Under the pieces are notes generated by a model. That model did no database searches. It had not been told where the DNA came from and saw only the letters and a program-made list of their open reading frames with translations. The translations under genes and the position numbers were made by a program. A stretch of 64,000 bases of DNA from G963720515 sp963720515 (GTDB taxonomy: Bacteria; Actinomycetota; Thermoleophilia; Gaiellales; Gaiellaceae): contig OY970397.1 in the NCBI GenBank assembly GCA_963720515.1, positions 1,860,001 to 1,924,000 of the forward strand. Direction: 5' to 3'. This document shows, piece by piece, positions 26,279 through 35,103 of this stretch; positions within the stretch are counted from its first letter, which is position 1, and every line of letters starts with the position of its first letter.

Positions 26279-26321
26279 CGGCCGGAGGCTAGCGGAGCCC
26301 GAGATCGTCCGGGACCGCTCG

Positions 26322-26334
26322 TACACTCGGAGTG
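26322..26334 (+). promoter_or_regulatory. Leaderless-type -10 hexamer of the OB/HD nuclease gene
   Basis: TACACT (26322-26327) lies 4 nt before GTG 26332 and 7 nt before the in-frame GTG 26335. The spacing favours the second GTG as the true start. Confidence 0.4.
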
Positions 26335-27228
26335 GTGAGCGTCGCGCTCCAGCAGGCTGCGGCGCCGGGACGTGCCGGCGGCGACCTCGCCTCCGCCGCG
26401 ATCGCGGACCTCGTCGAGGACCGCATCGTCGAAGGCGTATACGCGCTCGCCAAGAAACGCCAGCTCCGCACGAAGGCCGGGCGCCCGTACCTCGCGCTCG
26501 AGCTCACCGACCCGACGGGGCGGATCGACGGGCGCGTGTGGAGCGACGTCGAGCTTCTCGACCGGCGCTGCCGCGAGGGCGACGCCGTCCGCGTGCTCGC
26601 GCGGGTCGAGCGGTTCCGTGACCGGCTCCAGCTCGACGTCCGCTCGCTCGAGCCGGCGCCCGGCGTGGACGCCGGCAAGCTCGTGCCCGCGGCCAGGCGC
26701 GATCTCGAGGAGCTGGACGGGTTCCTCGAATTCCTCGCCGAGGAGGTCGCGCACCCGGGTCTCAAGGCCGTCGTCTCGGCCTTCACCGGCGACAACGCCT
26801 ACCGCGAGCGTCTGCGGACGCTCCCCGCGACACCCGACCGCCACCACTCGTACGCGGGCGGGCTGCTCGAGCACTCGGTCGCGGTCGCGACGCTCTGCCG
26901 CGACACCGCCGACCTGCACAAGCGGCTCCGGCGCGACCTCCTGATCGCGGCCGCGCTCCTCCACGACGCCGGACGCACGATCGAGCTCGGGCCCGCCGCC
27001 TTCCCGGTACCGACTCCCGAGGGGCGGCTGCTCGGGCACGTCCACCTCGGACTCCGGCTGATCGAAGAGCGCTCCGAGGCCCTCGACGCCGACGTCCGCG
27101 CCGAGCTCCTGCACGCGGTCGCCTGCCATCACGACGCGCGGGCGAGCCGGACGGCCGAGGCCCTCGTCCTCTTCCACGCGAACCAGCTCGACGCCGCCGC
27201 GGCGACCCTCCCGGTCGAAACACAGTAA
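26332..27228 (+). CDS. YhaM-like 3'-5' exoribonuclease (OB fold plus HD domain)
   Basis: About 298 residues: an N-terminal OB nucleic-acid-binding fold (RPYLALELTDPTGRIDGRVW) and a C-terminal HD phosphohydrolase domain with RHHSYAGGLLEHSVAVA and the paired LLHDAGR. This is the architecture of Bacillus YhaM (CBF1) exonucleases that shorten RNA or DNA from the 3' end. The metal-binding histidines and HD doublet are intact. GTG 26332 or 26335 is the start. Confidence 0.83.
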   Translation: MVSVALQQAAAPGRAGGDLASAAIADLVEDRIVEGVYALAKKRQLRTKAGRPYLALELTDPTGRIDGRVWSDVELLDRRCREGDAVRVLARVERFRDRLQLDVRSLEPAPGVDAGKLVPAARRDLEELDGFLEFLAEEVAHPGLKAVVSAFTGDNAYRERLRTLPATPDRHHSYAGGLLEHSVAVATLCRDTADLHKRLRRDLLIAAALLHDAGRTIELGPAAFPVPTPEGRLLGHVHLGLRLIEERSEALDADVRAELLHAVACHHDARASRTAEALVLFHANQLDAAAATLPVETQ

Positions 27229-27234
27229 CCCGGG

Positions 27235-27246
27235 TAGGTTGGCGGC
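27235..27246 (+). promoter_or_regulatory. Leaderless-type -10 hexamer of the 161-residue protein gene
   Basis: TAGGTT (27235-27240) followed by exactly 6 nt and GTG 27247. Confidence 0.45.
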
Positions 27247-27732
27247 GTGGAGACGCCGCGGCTCCTGCGGATCTACCTGAACGACCATCTGGCGGGCGCG
27301 ACGGCGGCAGCGGCGCTCGCCCGGCGGGCTGCGCGCTCGAACCGCGGCTCCGACCTCGGGGCACTGCTCGAGCGCCACGCGAGCGACCTCGCCGCCGAGA
27401 AGGAGACGCTCCTCGTCGCGATGCAGGCCCTCGGCGTCCGGCGAAACCGCGCCAAGGAGGCGGCCGGGGCTGTCGCCGAGCGGCTCGGCCGACTCAAGCT
27501 GAACGGCCGGATCGTCCACTACTCGCCGCTCAGCCGGCTCGTCGAGCTGGAGGGCCTCACCGCGCTCGAAGCCATGAACCGCGGCCTCTGGGAGAGCCTG
27601 CGCGCGACGCCCGGCGTCGCCGACCGCATCCCGGCCGACCTCGACCTGCTGGCCGAGGAAGCCGCCCGCCGGCCGGCCGAGCTCGAGCCGTTCCGGCGCG
27701 AGGCGGCGCGGATCGCCCTCGTCTCGGACTAG
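27247..27732 (+). CDS. Conserved hypothetical helical protein
   Basis: A 161-residue, almost entirely alpha-helical protein with no signal peptide. The pattern (YLNDHLAGATAAAALARRA, then DLGALLERHASDLAAEKETL and LKLNGRIVHYSPLSRLVELE) suggests a four-helix ferritin-like or regulator bundle, with Glu/His residues at plausible positions but no complete diiron motif that I can confirm. GTG start with TAGGTT 6 nt upstream. Function unknown. Confidence 0.7.
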   Translation: METPRLLRIYLNDHLAGATAAAALARRAARSNRGSDLGALLERHASDLAAEKETLLVAMQALGVRRNRAKEAAGAVAERLGRLKLNGRIVHYSPLSRLVELEGLTALEAMNRGLWESLRATPGVADRIPADLDLLAEEAARRPAELEPFRREAARIALVSD

Positions 27733-27743
27733 GCTTCGCCGCC

Positions 27744-28958
27744 GTGCCGATCTCCGACGCAGACATCGAGGCGTACGCGGACCTGGTCGTCCGGGTCGCC
27801 CTCAACGTCGAGGAGGGCCAGACGGTCGGCATAAGCGCCTACGTCGAGCACGCGCCGTTCGTCCGCGCGGTGGCGAAGAGCGCATACGCCGCGGGCGCGC
27901 GCTACGTCGACGTCCTCTACTTCGACGAGACCGTGCGGCGCACGATGATCGAGGACGGCCCCGACGACATGCTCGGCTGGTCGCCGCCCTGGCGGCTCGA
28001 CCGCCGGCGCTCGATGGAGCACAACGCGTACCTCACCGTGCGCGGCCACCCCGATCCGCACCTGTTCGACGGCGTCGACGGCTCGCGCCTCGCGCGCGCA
28101 CGGCTCCACGAGGAGGACGCGCTCCTCCTTCACCAGGTCACGCGAAGCCTCGTGAACTGGGCGATCGTCGCGTACCCCACCGCCGGCTGGGCGAAGACCG
28201 TCCTCGGCGAGCCCGACGTGGACCGTCTCTGGGAGGCGATCAGGCACACCGTGCGGCTCGACGAGGCCGACCCGGTAGCCGCCTGGAACGACCACGTCGC
28301 CCGGCTCGTCGGCCGCTCTGCTGCGCTGAACGAGCGGCATTTCGACGCGATCCGGTTCCGCGGGCCCGGCACCGACCTCACCGTCGGCCTGCATCCCGGC
28401 TCGACCTGGCAGAGCGCCCGCGCCGAGACGGTGTGGGGGCGCGTGCACGTGCCGAACATGCCGACCGAGGAGGTCTACACGACCCCGGATTCGCAGCGGA
28501 CCGAGGGCACGGTGCGCTCGACGCGGCCGCTCTTCCTCCAGGGAACGATCGTGGAGGGGCTGGAGATCCGGTTCGAGGGCGGACGCGCCGTGGACGTCCA
28601 GGCGGCGCGAGGGGCCGATGTGGTTCGCACGCAGGTCGCGACCGACGCCGGGTCGGCCACCCTCGGCGAGATCGCGCTGGTGGACGGCTCGTCGCGGGTC
28701 GGCCAGACCGGAATCACGTTCTTCGACACGCTCTTCGACGAGAACGCGACGGCCCACATCGCCTACGGCCAGGGGTTCTCGGGCGCGGTCGCGGGCGCCG
28801 GCGACCTCTCGTCCGACGAGCAGGCCGAGCGCGGCATCTCGACCTCGACGCTCCACACCGATTTCATGATCGGCGGGCCCGAGGTCGAGGTGGACGGCCT
28901 CGCCGCCGACGGCACGGCCACGCCGGTCATCCGCGACGACGCCTGGCAGCTCGACTAG
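27744..28958 (+). CDS. Aminopeptidase, M29 family
   Basis: A 404-residue thermophilic-aminopeptidase-type (AmpS/AmpT) metallopeptidase that cleaves N-terminal residues. Conserved parts are EEGQTVGISAYVEH, GRVHVPNMPTEEVYTTPD (first metal-binding Glu), DGSSRVGQTGITFFDTLFDE, ATAHIAYGQGF with the histidine, and the C-terminal STLHTDFMIGGPEVEVDG. All expected metal sites appear present. The gene ends at 28958, before a 176-bp convergent gap. Confidence 0.92.
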   Translation: MPISDADIEAYADLVVRVALNVEEGQTVGISAYVEHAPFVRAVAKSAYAAGARYVDVLYFDETVRRTMIEDGPDDMLGWSPPWRLDRRRSMEHNAYLTVRGHPDPHLFDGVDGSRLARARLHEEDALLLHQVTRSLVNWAIVAYPTAGWAKTVLGEPDVDRLWEAIRHTVRLDEADPVAAWNDHVARLVGRSAALNERHFDAIRFRGPGTDLTVGLHPGSTWQSARAETVWGRVHVPNMPTEEVYTTPDSQRTEGTVRSTRPLFLQGTIVEGLEIRFEGGRAVDVQAARGADVVRTQVATDAGSATLGEIALVDGSSRVGQTGITFFDTLFDENATAHIAYGQGFSGAVAGAGDLSSDEQAERGISTSTLHTDFMIGGPEVEVDGLAADGTATPVIRDDAWQLD

Positions 28959-29002
28959 CCGGCCGGGCGGCTCGGGACCACGGCGAGGGCCGCGCCCGAA
29001 CT

Positions 29003-29032
29003 CCCCGCCCCCCGCCCAGGGAGGGGGGAGGG
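29003..29032. repeat. Imperfect G/C palindrome with G-runs on both strands
   Basis: CCCCGCCCCCCGCCC, a single A, then GGGAGGGGGGAGGG. The two arms pair over 14 positions with two G-A mismatches. Four or more runs of at least three G occur on each strand, so hairpin, G-quadruplex or i-motif structures are possible. It lies between the convergent aminopeptidase and ychF genes. Confidence 0.6.
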
Positions 29033-29134
29033 TCCCGTATTCACGTGGGTTGAACGCTACGGCGACGAGCGCCGCCGCCGTGCGCCGATTCGCAGGCGGA
29101 CGCGTGACGATTCGCGCGCGGGCGCCGCGGAAGC

Positions 29135-30073
29135 TCAGACGTTGAAGCGGATGTTCAGGACGTCGCCGTCGGCGACCTCGTACGTCTTGCCCTCGAGGCG
29201 CTGGAGCCCGCGCTTCGCGGCCTCGGCGTGCGAGCCGCACTCGACGAGGTCCGCCCAGCCGATCACCTCGCAGCGGATGAAGCCGCGCGCGATGTCGGTG
29301 TGGATCTCGGCCGCGGCGTCGAGGGCGGTCTGGCCGTGGCGAAGCGTCCAGGCGCGCGTCTCCTTCTCGCCCGCCGTGAAGAAGCTCAGAAGATCGAGCG
29401 CCTCGAAGAGCTGTGGCACGATCGTTCCGAGCGCGGACGGGCCCTCCCGGAACTCGGCTGCCTCCTCGTCGGGCAGCTCGGCGAGCTCGGCCTCGAGCTT
29501 CAGGTCGATCCCGCGCGGGCCGTTCTCGACCGCGACGATCGGCTTCGTCGTCAACGGCTCGAGCTCGGGCGGGAGCGGCGAGCCGAAGTCGCGAAGCGCG
29601 CCGCCGTCGTCGAGGTGGCCGATGAGCTTCCGGAGCTCGTCGGCTTCGGCGCGCAGCTTCGGGTCGCCCGACTTGGCCTGGGACTCGACCCGCTCGAGGC
29701 GCCGCTCGACGTGATCACGGTCGGCGACGAGGAGCTCGAGCTCGAGCGTCTCGAGGTCGCGCTCCGGGCTCGCGTCCGGGGCGAAGCCGTTGAGGACGGC
29801 GAGCAGCGCGTCCACCTCGCGCAGGCCGCCGAGGAGCTGGCGGCCGGTGCCGGGGACGTCCACCAGGCGCACAGCGGCCGGGGTCACCTTGCGCGCCGAG
29901 ACGACCGCGGCGACCTGGCCGAGCCGCTCGTCGGCGATCGGCGCCATCCCAACGTTGGCCTTGTCCGAGACGGTCGCGTACGCCGTGATCTCGGCCCCGG
30001 CCTGCGTGAGCGCGTTGAAGAGGGTCGTCTTGCCTGCGTTGGGCAGTCCGACGATGCCGGCCTGGAGCGCCAC
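29135..30073 (-). CDS. ychF: Ribosome-associated GTPase/ATPase YchF (Obg family)
   Basis: A translation-associated P-loop NTPase of 312 residues, somewhat shorter than the usual 360 or so. Walker A is GLPNAGKTTLFNAL and the G3 motif is DVPGTG. The specificity motif reads VENG instead of NKxD, consistent with the ATP preference of YchF proteins. A coiled-coil insert with many charged residues follows, then the C-terminal TGS domain (TDIARGFIRCEVIGWADLV). GTG start with TAGCCT 7 nt upstream. Confidence 0.92.
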   Translation of the reverse strand: MALQAGIVGLPNAGKTTLFNALTQAGAEITAYATVSDKANVGMAPIADERLGQVAAVVSARKVTPAAVRLVDVPGTGRQLLGGLREVDALLAVLNGFAPDASPERDLETLELELLVADRDHVERRLERVESQAKSGDPKLRAEADELRKLIGHLDDGGALRDFGSPLPPELEPLTTKPIVAVENGPRGIDLKLEAELAELPDEEAAEFREGPSALGTIVPQLFEALDLLSFFTAGEKETRAWTLRHGQTALDAAAEIHTDIARGFIRCEVIGWADLVECGSHAEAAKRGLQRLEGKTYEVADGDVLNIRFNV

Positions 30074-30086
30074 GGCCCGCAGGCTA
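30074..30086 (-). promoter_or_regulatory. Leaderless-type -10 hexamer of ychF
   Basis: TAGCCT on the minus strand (30086-30081) followed by 7 nt and the GTG start at 30073. Confidence 0.4.
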
Positions 30087-30096
30087 CGGGACGGGC

Positions 30097-30702
30097 CTAG
30101 GCGTGGGTGTGCTCGAGCCGCTGCTCGAGCGTCCCGATCGCGCGGTGCTGGAGGGCCTTCACCGCGCCCTCGGACTTGCCGAGGATCGCGGCGATCTCCG
30201 CGTTCGCGAAGTCGAAGCCGAACTTCAGGGTCAGCACCTGGCGCTGGTCGGGCGAGAGGCCGCCGATCAGCTTCAGCATCGACTCGTGCCCGAGCGCCGT
30301 CATGGCCTCGTCCTCGGCGGACGCCTCGAGCACGTCCGGGTACTCGAGCTCCTCCTCGGGCGTCGTGCGCTTGCTCGCACGGAAGTGATCGATGAGCAGG
30401 TTGTGCGCGATCCGAAAAAGCCAGGCCGAGAACGGCACCTGCCGCCAGACGAAGCGGTCGATCGACTCGAGCATGCGAATGAACGTCTGGTTCGTCAGAT
30501 CCTCCGCGTCGTGCCGGTTGCCGACCGAGAGCCGGAGGTAGCCGTAGATCCGGTCGAAGTGGATCCGGTAGATCTCCTCGAAGGCGTCCCGGCTGCCGGT
30601 CTGGGCCTGGGCCACCAGCCGTTTGACCCGGACTGTCGGGACACGCTCGGCCGGCTCGGCCGTCGGCGTCGTCGTCCCCGTTCGCTCCGCCAGCATCGCC
30701 AC
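30097..30702 (-). CDS. ECF-type RNA polymerase sigma factor
   Basis: Alternative sigma factor of about 201 residues. Region 2 includes AFEEIYRIHFDRIYGYL and DAEDLTNQTFIRMLESI; region 4 is LSPDQRQVLTLKFGFDFAN...AEIAAILGKSEGAVKALQHRA, a clear helix-turn-helix. GTG 30702 is favoured because GAGGGG lies 8 nt upstream; a GTG at 30765 would add 21 residues. No anti-sigma factor gene is adjacent, so its signal is not visible. Confidence 0.88.
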   Translation of the reverse strand: MAMLAERTGTTTPTAEPAERVPTVRVKRLVAQAQTGSRDAFEEIYRIHFDRIYGYLRLSVGNRHDAEDLTNQTFIRMLESIDRFVWRQVPFSAWLFRIAHNLLIDHFRASKRTTPEEELEYPDVLEASAEDEAMTALGHESMLKLIGGLSPDQRQVLTLKFGFDFANAEIAAILGKSEGAVKALQHRAIGTLEQRLEHTHA

Positions 30703-30808
30703 CGCGGCAACCCCTCGATCTCGGTACTCGGCCTCACCCGGACGGGGTAGGTCCCTTCGTCGCACATAAGCAGAGAATCGGAGAAGTGCAACCGGCGGCC
30801 GAAGGCCG

Positions 30809-31039
30809 CTAGCGGGCGCTGCCGAAGCCGATCCGCATCTCGCGCGCGGAGCGCTTGACGTAGACGATCGAGCGGAGCGGGAGGACGTAGTGGGCGTTCT
30901 CCTCCCCTTCGAGCTCGTAGACGGGCTCGTCCGCGGCCAGGGCGGCGGTGAGCCCGTCGGCCGCCTTGACCGTCGCGGAGACGCTGATCGTCTGGCCGCC
31001 GGTGAAGGCGATCTCGAGCTGGACGCGTTCGTCAGCCAC
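30809..31039 (-). CDS. Small conserved hypothetical protein
   Basis: A 76-residue protein predicted to be all beta: VQLEIAFTGGQTISV and YVLPLRSIVYVKRS are alternating-hydrophobic strands. No cysteines, signal peptide or membrane helix. The GTG start overlaps the stop of the epimerase gene by 8 bp, so the two are co-translated. I do not recognise the family; length and pattern resemble small actinobacterial housekeeping DUFs. Confidence 0.65.
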   Translation of the reverse strand: MADERVQLEIAFTGGQTISVSATVKAADGLTAALAADEPVYELEGEENAHYVLPLRSIVYVKRSAREMRIGFGSAR

Positions 31040-31430
31040 TCACGACCTCCGCGAGGACGCCGTGCACCGAATCCGGATGCACGAACGCGACCAGCTTGCC
31101 CGCGAGGCCCGGCCGCGGCTCATCGATCACCGTCGCGCCGTTCGCCGCGAGGTCGGCGACCGCCGCAGCGATGTCGTCCACCTCGAAGGCGACGTGGTGC
31201 ATCGCCGGGCCGCGCTTCGCGAGGAACCGGCCGACCGGCGTGTCCTCGGCGAGCGGCGCGACGAGCTCGATGCGACCGGCGCCGACGCGGAGGTACACGG
31301 CGTCGACACCCTGATCGTCCATGCGACCACGGACCTCGACCTCGGCGCCGAAGAGACGCTCGTAGGTCTCGACGGCCTGGCCGAGATCCTCGACCGCCAT
31401 CGCGACGTGGTGGACTCCGCGGATCTGCAC
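31032..31430 (-). CDS. mce: Methylmalonyl-CoA epimerase (VOC family)
   Basis: A 132-residue VOC-fold enzyme that interconverts the (S) and (R) forms of methylmalonyl-CoA in propionyl-CoA metabolism. Metal ligand and substrate motifs are IRGVHHVAMAVEDL, MHHVAFEVDDI and the C-terminal VHPDSVHGVLAEVV, close to the family pattern HPKSTGGVLxEL. GTG 31430 gives the correct N-terminus. A methylmalonyl-CoA mutase is not in the window. Confidence 0.85.
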   Translation of the reverse strand: MQIRGVHHVAMAVEDLGQAVETYERLFGAEVEVRGRMDDQGVDAVYLRVGAGRIELVAPLAEDTPVGRFLAKRGPAMHHVAFEVDDIAAAVADLAANGATVIDEPRPGLAGKLVAFVHPDSVHGVLAEVVSG

Positions 31431-31477
31431 CGCGGGCGATCGTATCCGCTCGCTTCGCGGCGGCGCGGCGACTTCGC

Positions 31478-33013
31478 TCAGGAGTCGGGCGTGTACGGCC
31501 GTGCCGGCAGCGACACGACGCGCGGCGTGCCGACCGACGCGGACGAGTCGGACTCGGTCTCGACGCCCTCGAGGAGCACCGCGAGCTCGGGCCGGTGGAG
31601 CGTCTCCTTCTCGAGGAGCTCCACGGCGATCCTGTCGAGCGCGCGGCGGTGCTTGGAGAGGAGGCGCAGCGCCTCCTGGTAGGCGTCGTCGGTCAGGCGG
31701 GCCTGCTCCTCGTCGCGCACCTGCTTCGTGTGCTCGGAGAGCGCGTAGTTGTCGGCGCGCATCGTGCGCGACGCGACGTTCTCGCCCATGCCGAACTCGA
31801 ACACCATGCGGCGGGCGAGGTCGGTGACGCGCTCGAGGTCGTTCGCGGCGCCGTTCGTGACCGCGCCGAAGACGATCTGCTCCGCGGCGCGGCCGCCGAG
31901 CATGACCTTCATGAGGTCGCAGAACTCGTCCTTCGTGTGCAGGTAGCGGTCTTCCTGCGGGGTGTTCAGCGTGTAGCCGAGCGCCTGGCCGCGAGAGACG
32001 ATGGTGACCTTCTGCACCGGCATCGGCTCGCCGACGAGGTGCGACATGAGGGCGTGACCGCCCTCGTGGTAGGCGAGGATCCGCTTCTCCTTCTCCGTGA
32101 CGACGCGGCGCTGCTGGAGCCCCGCGACGATGCGCTCGATGGCGGCGTCGAAGTCGTCGTGGTCGACCTGGTTCCGCGAGGCGCGGCCCGCGAAGATCGC
32201 CGCCTCGTTGCAGATGTTCGCGAGGTCGGCTCCGGTGAGGCCCGCGGTCTGGCGCGCGATGGAGCCCAGGTCGACGTCCTCGCCGAGCGGCTTGCCGCGC
32301 GTGTGGACGGCGAGAATCGCTTCGCGGCCGGCGAGGTCCGGGGGCGTGACGAGGATCTGCCGGTCGAAGCGGCCGGGGCGAAGCAGCGCGGGGTCGAGGT
32401 CCTCGAGGCGGTTCGACGCGCCGATCAGGACGACCTGCGCCGGGCCCTGGAAGCCGTCGAGCTCGACCAGCAGCTGGTTCAGCGTCTGGTCGTGCTCGCG
32501 GTTGTTGCCCATGCCGGAGCGGCGCGTCCCGACAGCGTCGAGCTCGTCGATGAAGACGATCGAGGGCGCGTTCTGGCGCGCCTTCTCGAAGAGCTTGCGG
32601 ATGCGGGCGGCGCCGACGCCGGCGAACATCTCGACGAACGCGGACGCGCTCTGCGAGTAGAACGTCGCGCCGGACTCGTGCGCGACCGCCTTCGCGAGCA
32701 GCGTCTTGCCCGTGCCGGGCGGGCCGTACAGGAGGATGCCCTTCGGGACGCGCGCGCCGAGCCGGCCGAAGCGCTTCGGATCCTGCAGGAAGTCGACGAC
32801 CTCCTGAAGCTCCGACGCGGCCTCGTCCACTCCGGCGATGTCGGCCCAGGTGACGGCGGTCTTCGAGTCGGGGACGACCTCGGTCGGCTTCACGCGGGGC
32901 ATCAGGCCGACGGCCTTCCACATGAGCCACACGAGGAGCCCGATGAAGATCAGCGGCCCCCACGTATAGATGATCGCGAGCAGGTAGCGGAGGACGTCGA
33001 ACAGCGGATCCAC
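31478..33013 (-). CDS. ftsH: FtsH-like AAA+ zinc protease with short membrane anchor
   Basis: ATP-dependent membrane protease of 511 residues. One N-terminal helix (about residues 15-33) replaces the two helices and periplasmic domain of classical FtsH. Walker A is GPPGTGKTLL, Walker B is IVFIDELDAVG, the second region of homology is LLRPGRFDRQI, and the zinc motif is HEGGH, with the third ligand aspartate in NDLERVTDLA. The GTG start has no close Shine-Dalgarno. Smaller than the usual 610-650 residues, so perhaps a specialised paralogue. Confidence 0.9.
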   Translation of the reverse strand: MDPLFDVLRYLLAIIYTWGPLIFIGLLVWLMWKAVGLMPRVKPTEVVPDSKTAVTWADIAGVDEAASELQEVVDFLQDPKRFGRLGARVPKGILLYGPPGTGKTLLAKAVAHESGATFYSQSASAFVEMFAGVGAARIRKLFEKARQNAPSIVFIDELDAVGTRRSGMGNNREHDQTLNQLLVELDGFQGPAQVVLIGASNRLEDLDPALLRPGRFDRQILVTPPDLAGREAILAVHTRGKPLGEDVDLGSIARQTAGLTGADLANICNEAAIFAGRASRNQVDHDDFDAAIERIVAGLQQRRVVTEKEKRILAYHEGGHALMSHLVGEPMPVQKVTIVSRGQALGYTLNTPQEDRYLHTKDEFCDLMKVMLGGRAAEQIVFGAVTNGAANDLERVTDLARRMVFEFGMGENVASRTMRADNYALSEHTKQVRDEEQARLTDDAYQEALRLLSKHRRALDRIAVELLEKETLHRPELAVLLEGVETESDSSASVGTPRVVSLPARPYTPDS

Positions 33014-33043
33014 CCTCCGCGTATCGGCGGGTGCGGGGCCCGG

Positions 33044-34111
33044 CTAAAGGACGAGCTCGAGGCGCTCGTTCGGGGTGTAGCGCCGCCCGACCTTGGCGGA
33101 GGGACGGCCGTCGGTGAGGACGACGTCGGCCGTGAAGTCGTTCTCGCCACGGATGAGCGCCGAGCCGACCCCGTAGGAGTCCACGGGGACGCCGAGCCGC
33201 TCGAACTCCTGGATCTTCTCGACGTCGAAGCCGCCCGAGACGACGATCTTCACGCGCTCGAACCCCTCGGCGTCGAGCGCTGCGCGCACCTTCTCCACGA
33301 GCCGGGGGTTGACGCCGCGCGGATCGAAGTAGCCCATCTCCGCCCAGAGCGAGCGGTCGACGAGCGTCTTCGAGGTGTCGAGCCGCACGCCCCAGAGGCG
33401 GTCGCCAAGCGCCCGCGCGACGTCGAGCGACGTTCGGACGGAGTCGTTCTCGAAGTCCACGAGGACGGTGACGTTCGTGTCAGGGTCCGAGTGCTCGGCG
33501 AACTTCGACGCGGCAAGCACGGTGTTTCCGCCGTAGGCGGCGATGAGGGCGTGCGGGACCGTGCCGATCCCGCGGCCGCCCCACCAGGAGGCCTGCGCGT
33601 CGGTCGAGACGCCGATCGCGCCCGCAACGTGCGCCGCGTAGCCGTCGCCCGTCTGCACCCGGTGGTGGTCGTGCCGCGCCGGGAAGAAGAGGATCGGCTT
33701 TCCGTTCGCCGCCTCGACGACCTTCCGCACGTTCGTGGAGACGAGCGTTCGCCGGGCGAGGACGCCGAGGTACACGGTCTCGAGGTGCGCGAAGAGCGTG
33801 TAGTCGCCCTCGATCGTCATCACGGTCTCATACGGCCCGATCTCGTCGCCGTCGTAGAGGGCGTGGACCGTCAGCGCCTCCCAGTCGTCCGAGCAGAGCT
33901 TGAGGACGGCGATCGCCTCGTCCATGCCGCCGAGCACCGCGTGCTTCTTCTGGAAGACCTGCATGACGACACGGGGGTGACGCTCGTCGGCGAGCAGGAC
34001 ATCGCGCGTCGAGTTGAAGTACGCGTCCGTGTAGTAGCCCTCCCGCATCTTCTCGACCGGGAGGTCGAAGATGTCGGGCGGCAGCCTCCGCTGACGGGTC
34101 TCGACCGCCAT
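33044..34111 (-). CDS. pncB: Nicotinate phosphoribosyltransferase
   Basis: NAD salvage enzyme (355 residues) forming nicotinate mononucleotide from nicotinate and PRPP. Key segments are KMREGYYTDAYFNSTR at the N-terminus, FFPARHDHHRVQTGDGYAA, the DFENDSVRTSLDVARAL strand, RLDTSKTLVD and IVVSGGFDVEKI with SYGVGSALIRG (phosphate-binding loop). The protein follows the shorter archaeal/actinobacterial branch. TAGAAT lies 10 nt before the ATG. Confidence 0.88.
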   Translation of the reverse strand: MAVETRQRRLPPDIFDLPVEKMREGYYTDAYFNSTRDVLLADERHPRVVMQVFQKKHAVLGGMDEAIAVLKLCSDDWEALTVHALYDGDEIGPYETVMTIEGDYTLFAHLETVYLGVLARRTLVSTNVRKVVEAANGKPILFFPARHDHHRVQTGDGYAAHVAGAIGVSTDAQASWWGGRGIGTVPHALIAAYGGNTVLAASKFAEHSDPDTNVTVLVDFENDSVRTSLDVARALGDRLWGVRLDTSKTLVDRSLWAEMGYFDPRGVNPRLVEKVRAALDAEGFERVKIVVSGGFDVEKIQEFERLGVPVDSYGVGSALIRGENDFTADVVLTDGRPSAKVGRRYTPNERLELVL

Positions 34112-34162
34112 CTCGCGTTCGATTCTACGCCGGGGGCGCTTGGACCCTGCGGGCCGCAGCGC

Positions 34163-34945
34163 TCAGGCGGCGCCGGGCGCCTCGAGCTCGAGGCACGCGG
34201 CGAGCGCCGCCTCCGCGACCTCGAGCTGCTCGGCCGACGGCTCCGCGGTGAGGACGCGCTGCTGGAGCTCATGGCCCGGCCTCGCGAGCGCACGCGAGAG
34301 TGGGTGGTCCTCGTTCCGCACCATCCAGCTGAAGAGCTCGACCGAGGCGCCCGCCGCCGCGATCCCGGCAAGGGCACGGGCCACGGGCCGGAACGCCCGG
34401 GGAACCGCGCGCGCGAGGACCCCGCCGGCCACCGTCGTGACGACGAGCGGGCCGACCAGGTGCGACCCGCATCGCTCGTGCTCCCGCGTCCGCGGCTCGC
34501 CGTGCTCGTAGGTCCCGATCGCAATGTGCTCGGCGCCGTGGTACGCGGCGAGGGCCGTCCCGCGCACGGCGAGCACCGCAGGCGCAAGCGAGAGGGCTGC
34601 CGCGAGGCTCTCCTGGAGCACCGGGGTCAGGCGGGTGCGGCGCAGGCGGCGGACGACCAGCGCGGTGCCGGCCAGGCCGAAGAGAAGCACGGGACGCTCG
34701 TAGGGCAGCCTCGCCTCGGGGAGCTTTCGCCGGACGACCGGGAGGAGCGCGAAGACCTCGGCCAGGCGTGCTGGTGCCTGGAGCGCGCGGCTCCCGATGT
34801 CGGCCGCGCGAAGCGGCTTGCGCCCGGATGCGACGGCGACGTCGCCGGACTCCGTCCGCACGGCGCAGGCCCAGTGGCGCGGCCCGTGCACGAGGACGCC
34901 GTTCTCGAGGGCCATCCCGCCCAGCCGGACCCGCTCGCTCGCCAT
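34163..34945 (-). CDS. DUF1385-family membrane protein
   Basis: A 260-residue protein of the DUF1385 family (function unknown, often metal-dependent-enzyme-like). It begins VRLGGMALENGVLVHGPRHW and has the diagnostic AAYHGAEHIAIGTYEHGE and EHERCGSHLVGP, with several hydrophobic helices around them. The conserved His, Glu and Cys suggest a buried metal site. ATG 34945 has TACACT exactly 6 nt upstream. Confidence 0.85.
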   Translation of the reverse strand: MASERVRLGGMALENGVLVHGPRHWACAVRTESGDVAVASGRKPLRAADIGSRALQAPARLAEVFALLPVVRRKLPEARLPYERPVLLFGLAGTALVVRRLRRTRLTPVLQESLAAALSLAPAVLAVRGTALAAYHGAEHIAIGTYEHGEPRTREHERCGSHLVGPLVVTTVAGGVLARAVPRAFRPVARALAGIAAAGASVELFSWMVRNEDHPLSRALARPGHELQQRVLTAEPSAEQLEVAEAALAACLELEAPGAA

Positions 34946-34957
34946 CGCCCGAGTGTA
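34946..34957 (-). promoter_or_regulatory. Leaderless-type -10 hexamer of the DUF1385 gene
   Basis: TACACT on the minus strand (34957-34952), 6 nt, then ATG 34945. Confidence 0.45.
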
Positions 34958-35103
34958 CGCACGGCCGCCCGCGCCGGAGCGCGACAAGTGCGAGCGCGAG
35001 GCCCGACCACAGAAATCCGAGAACGATCGACGCCATGCCATCGACCGTACCGGCGGAGAACCCCTGTGTTTGTGCCGAATCTGAGCCGGAAGTGCGCCGA
35101 TTC

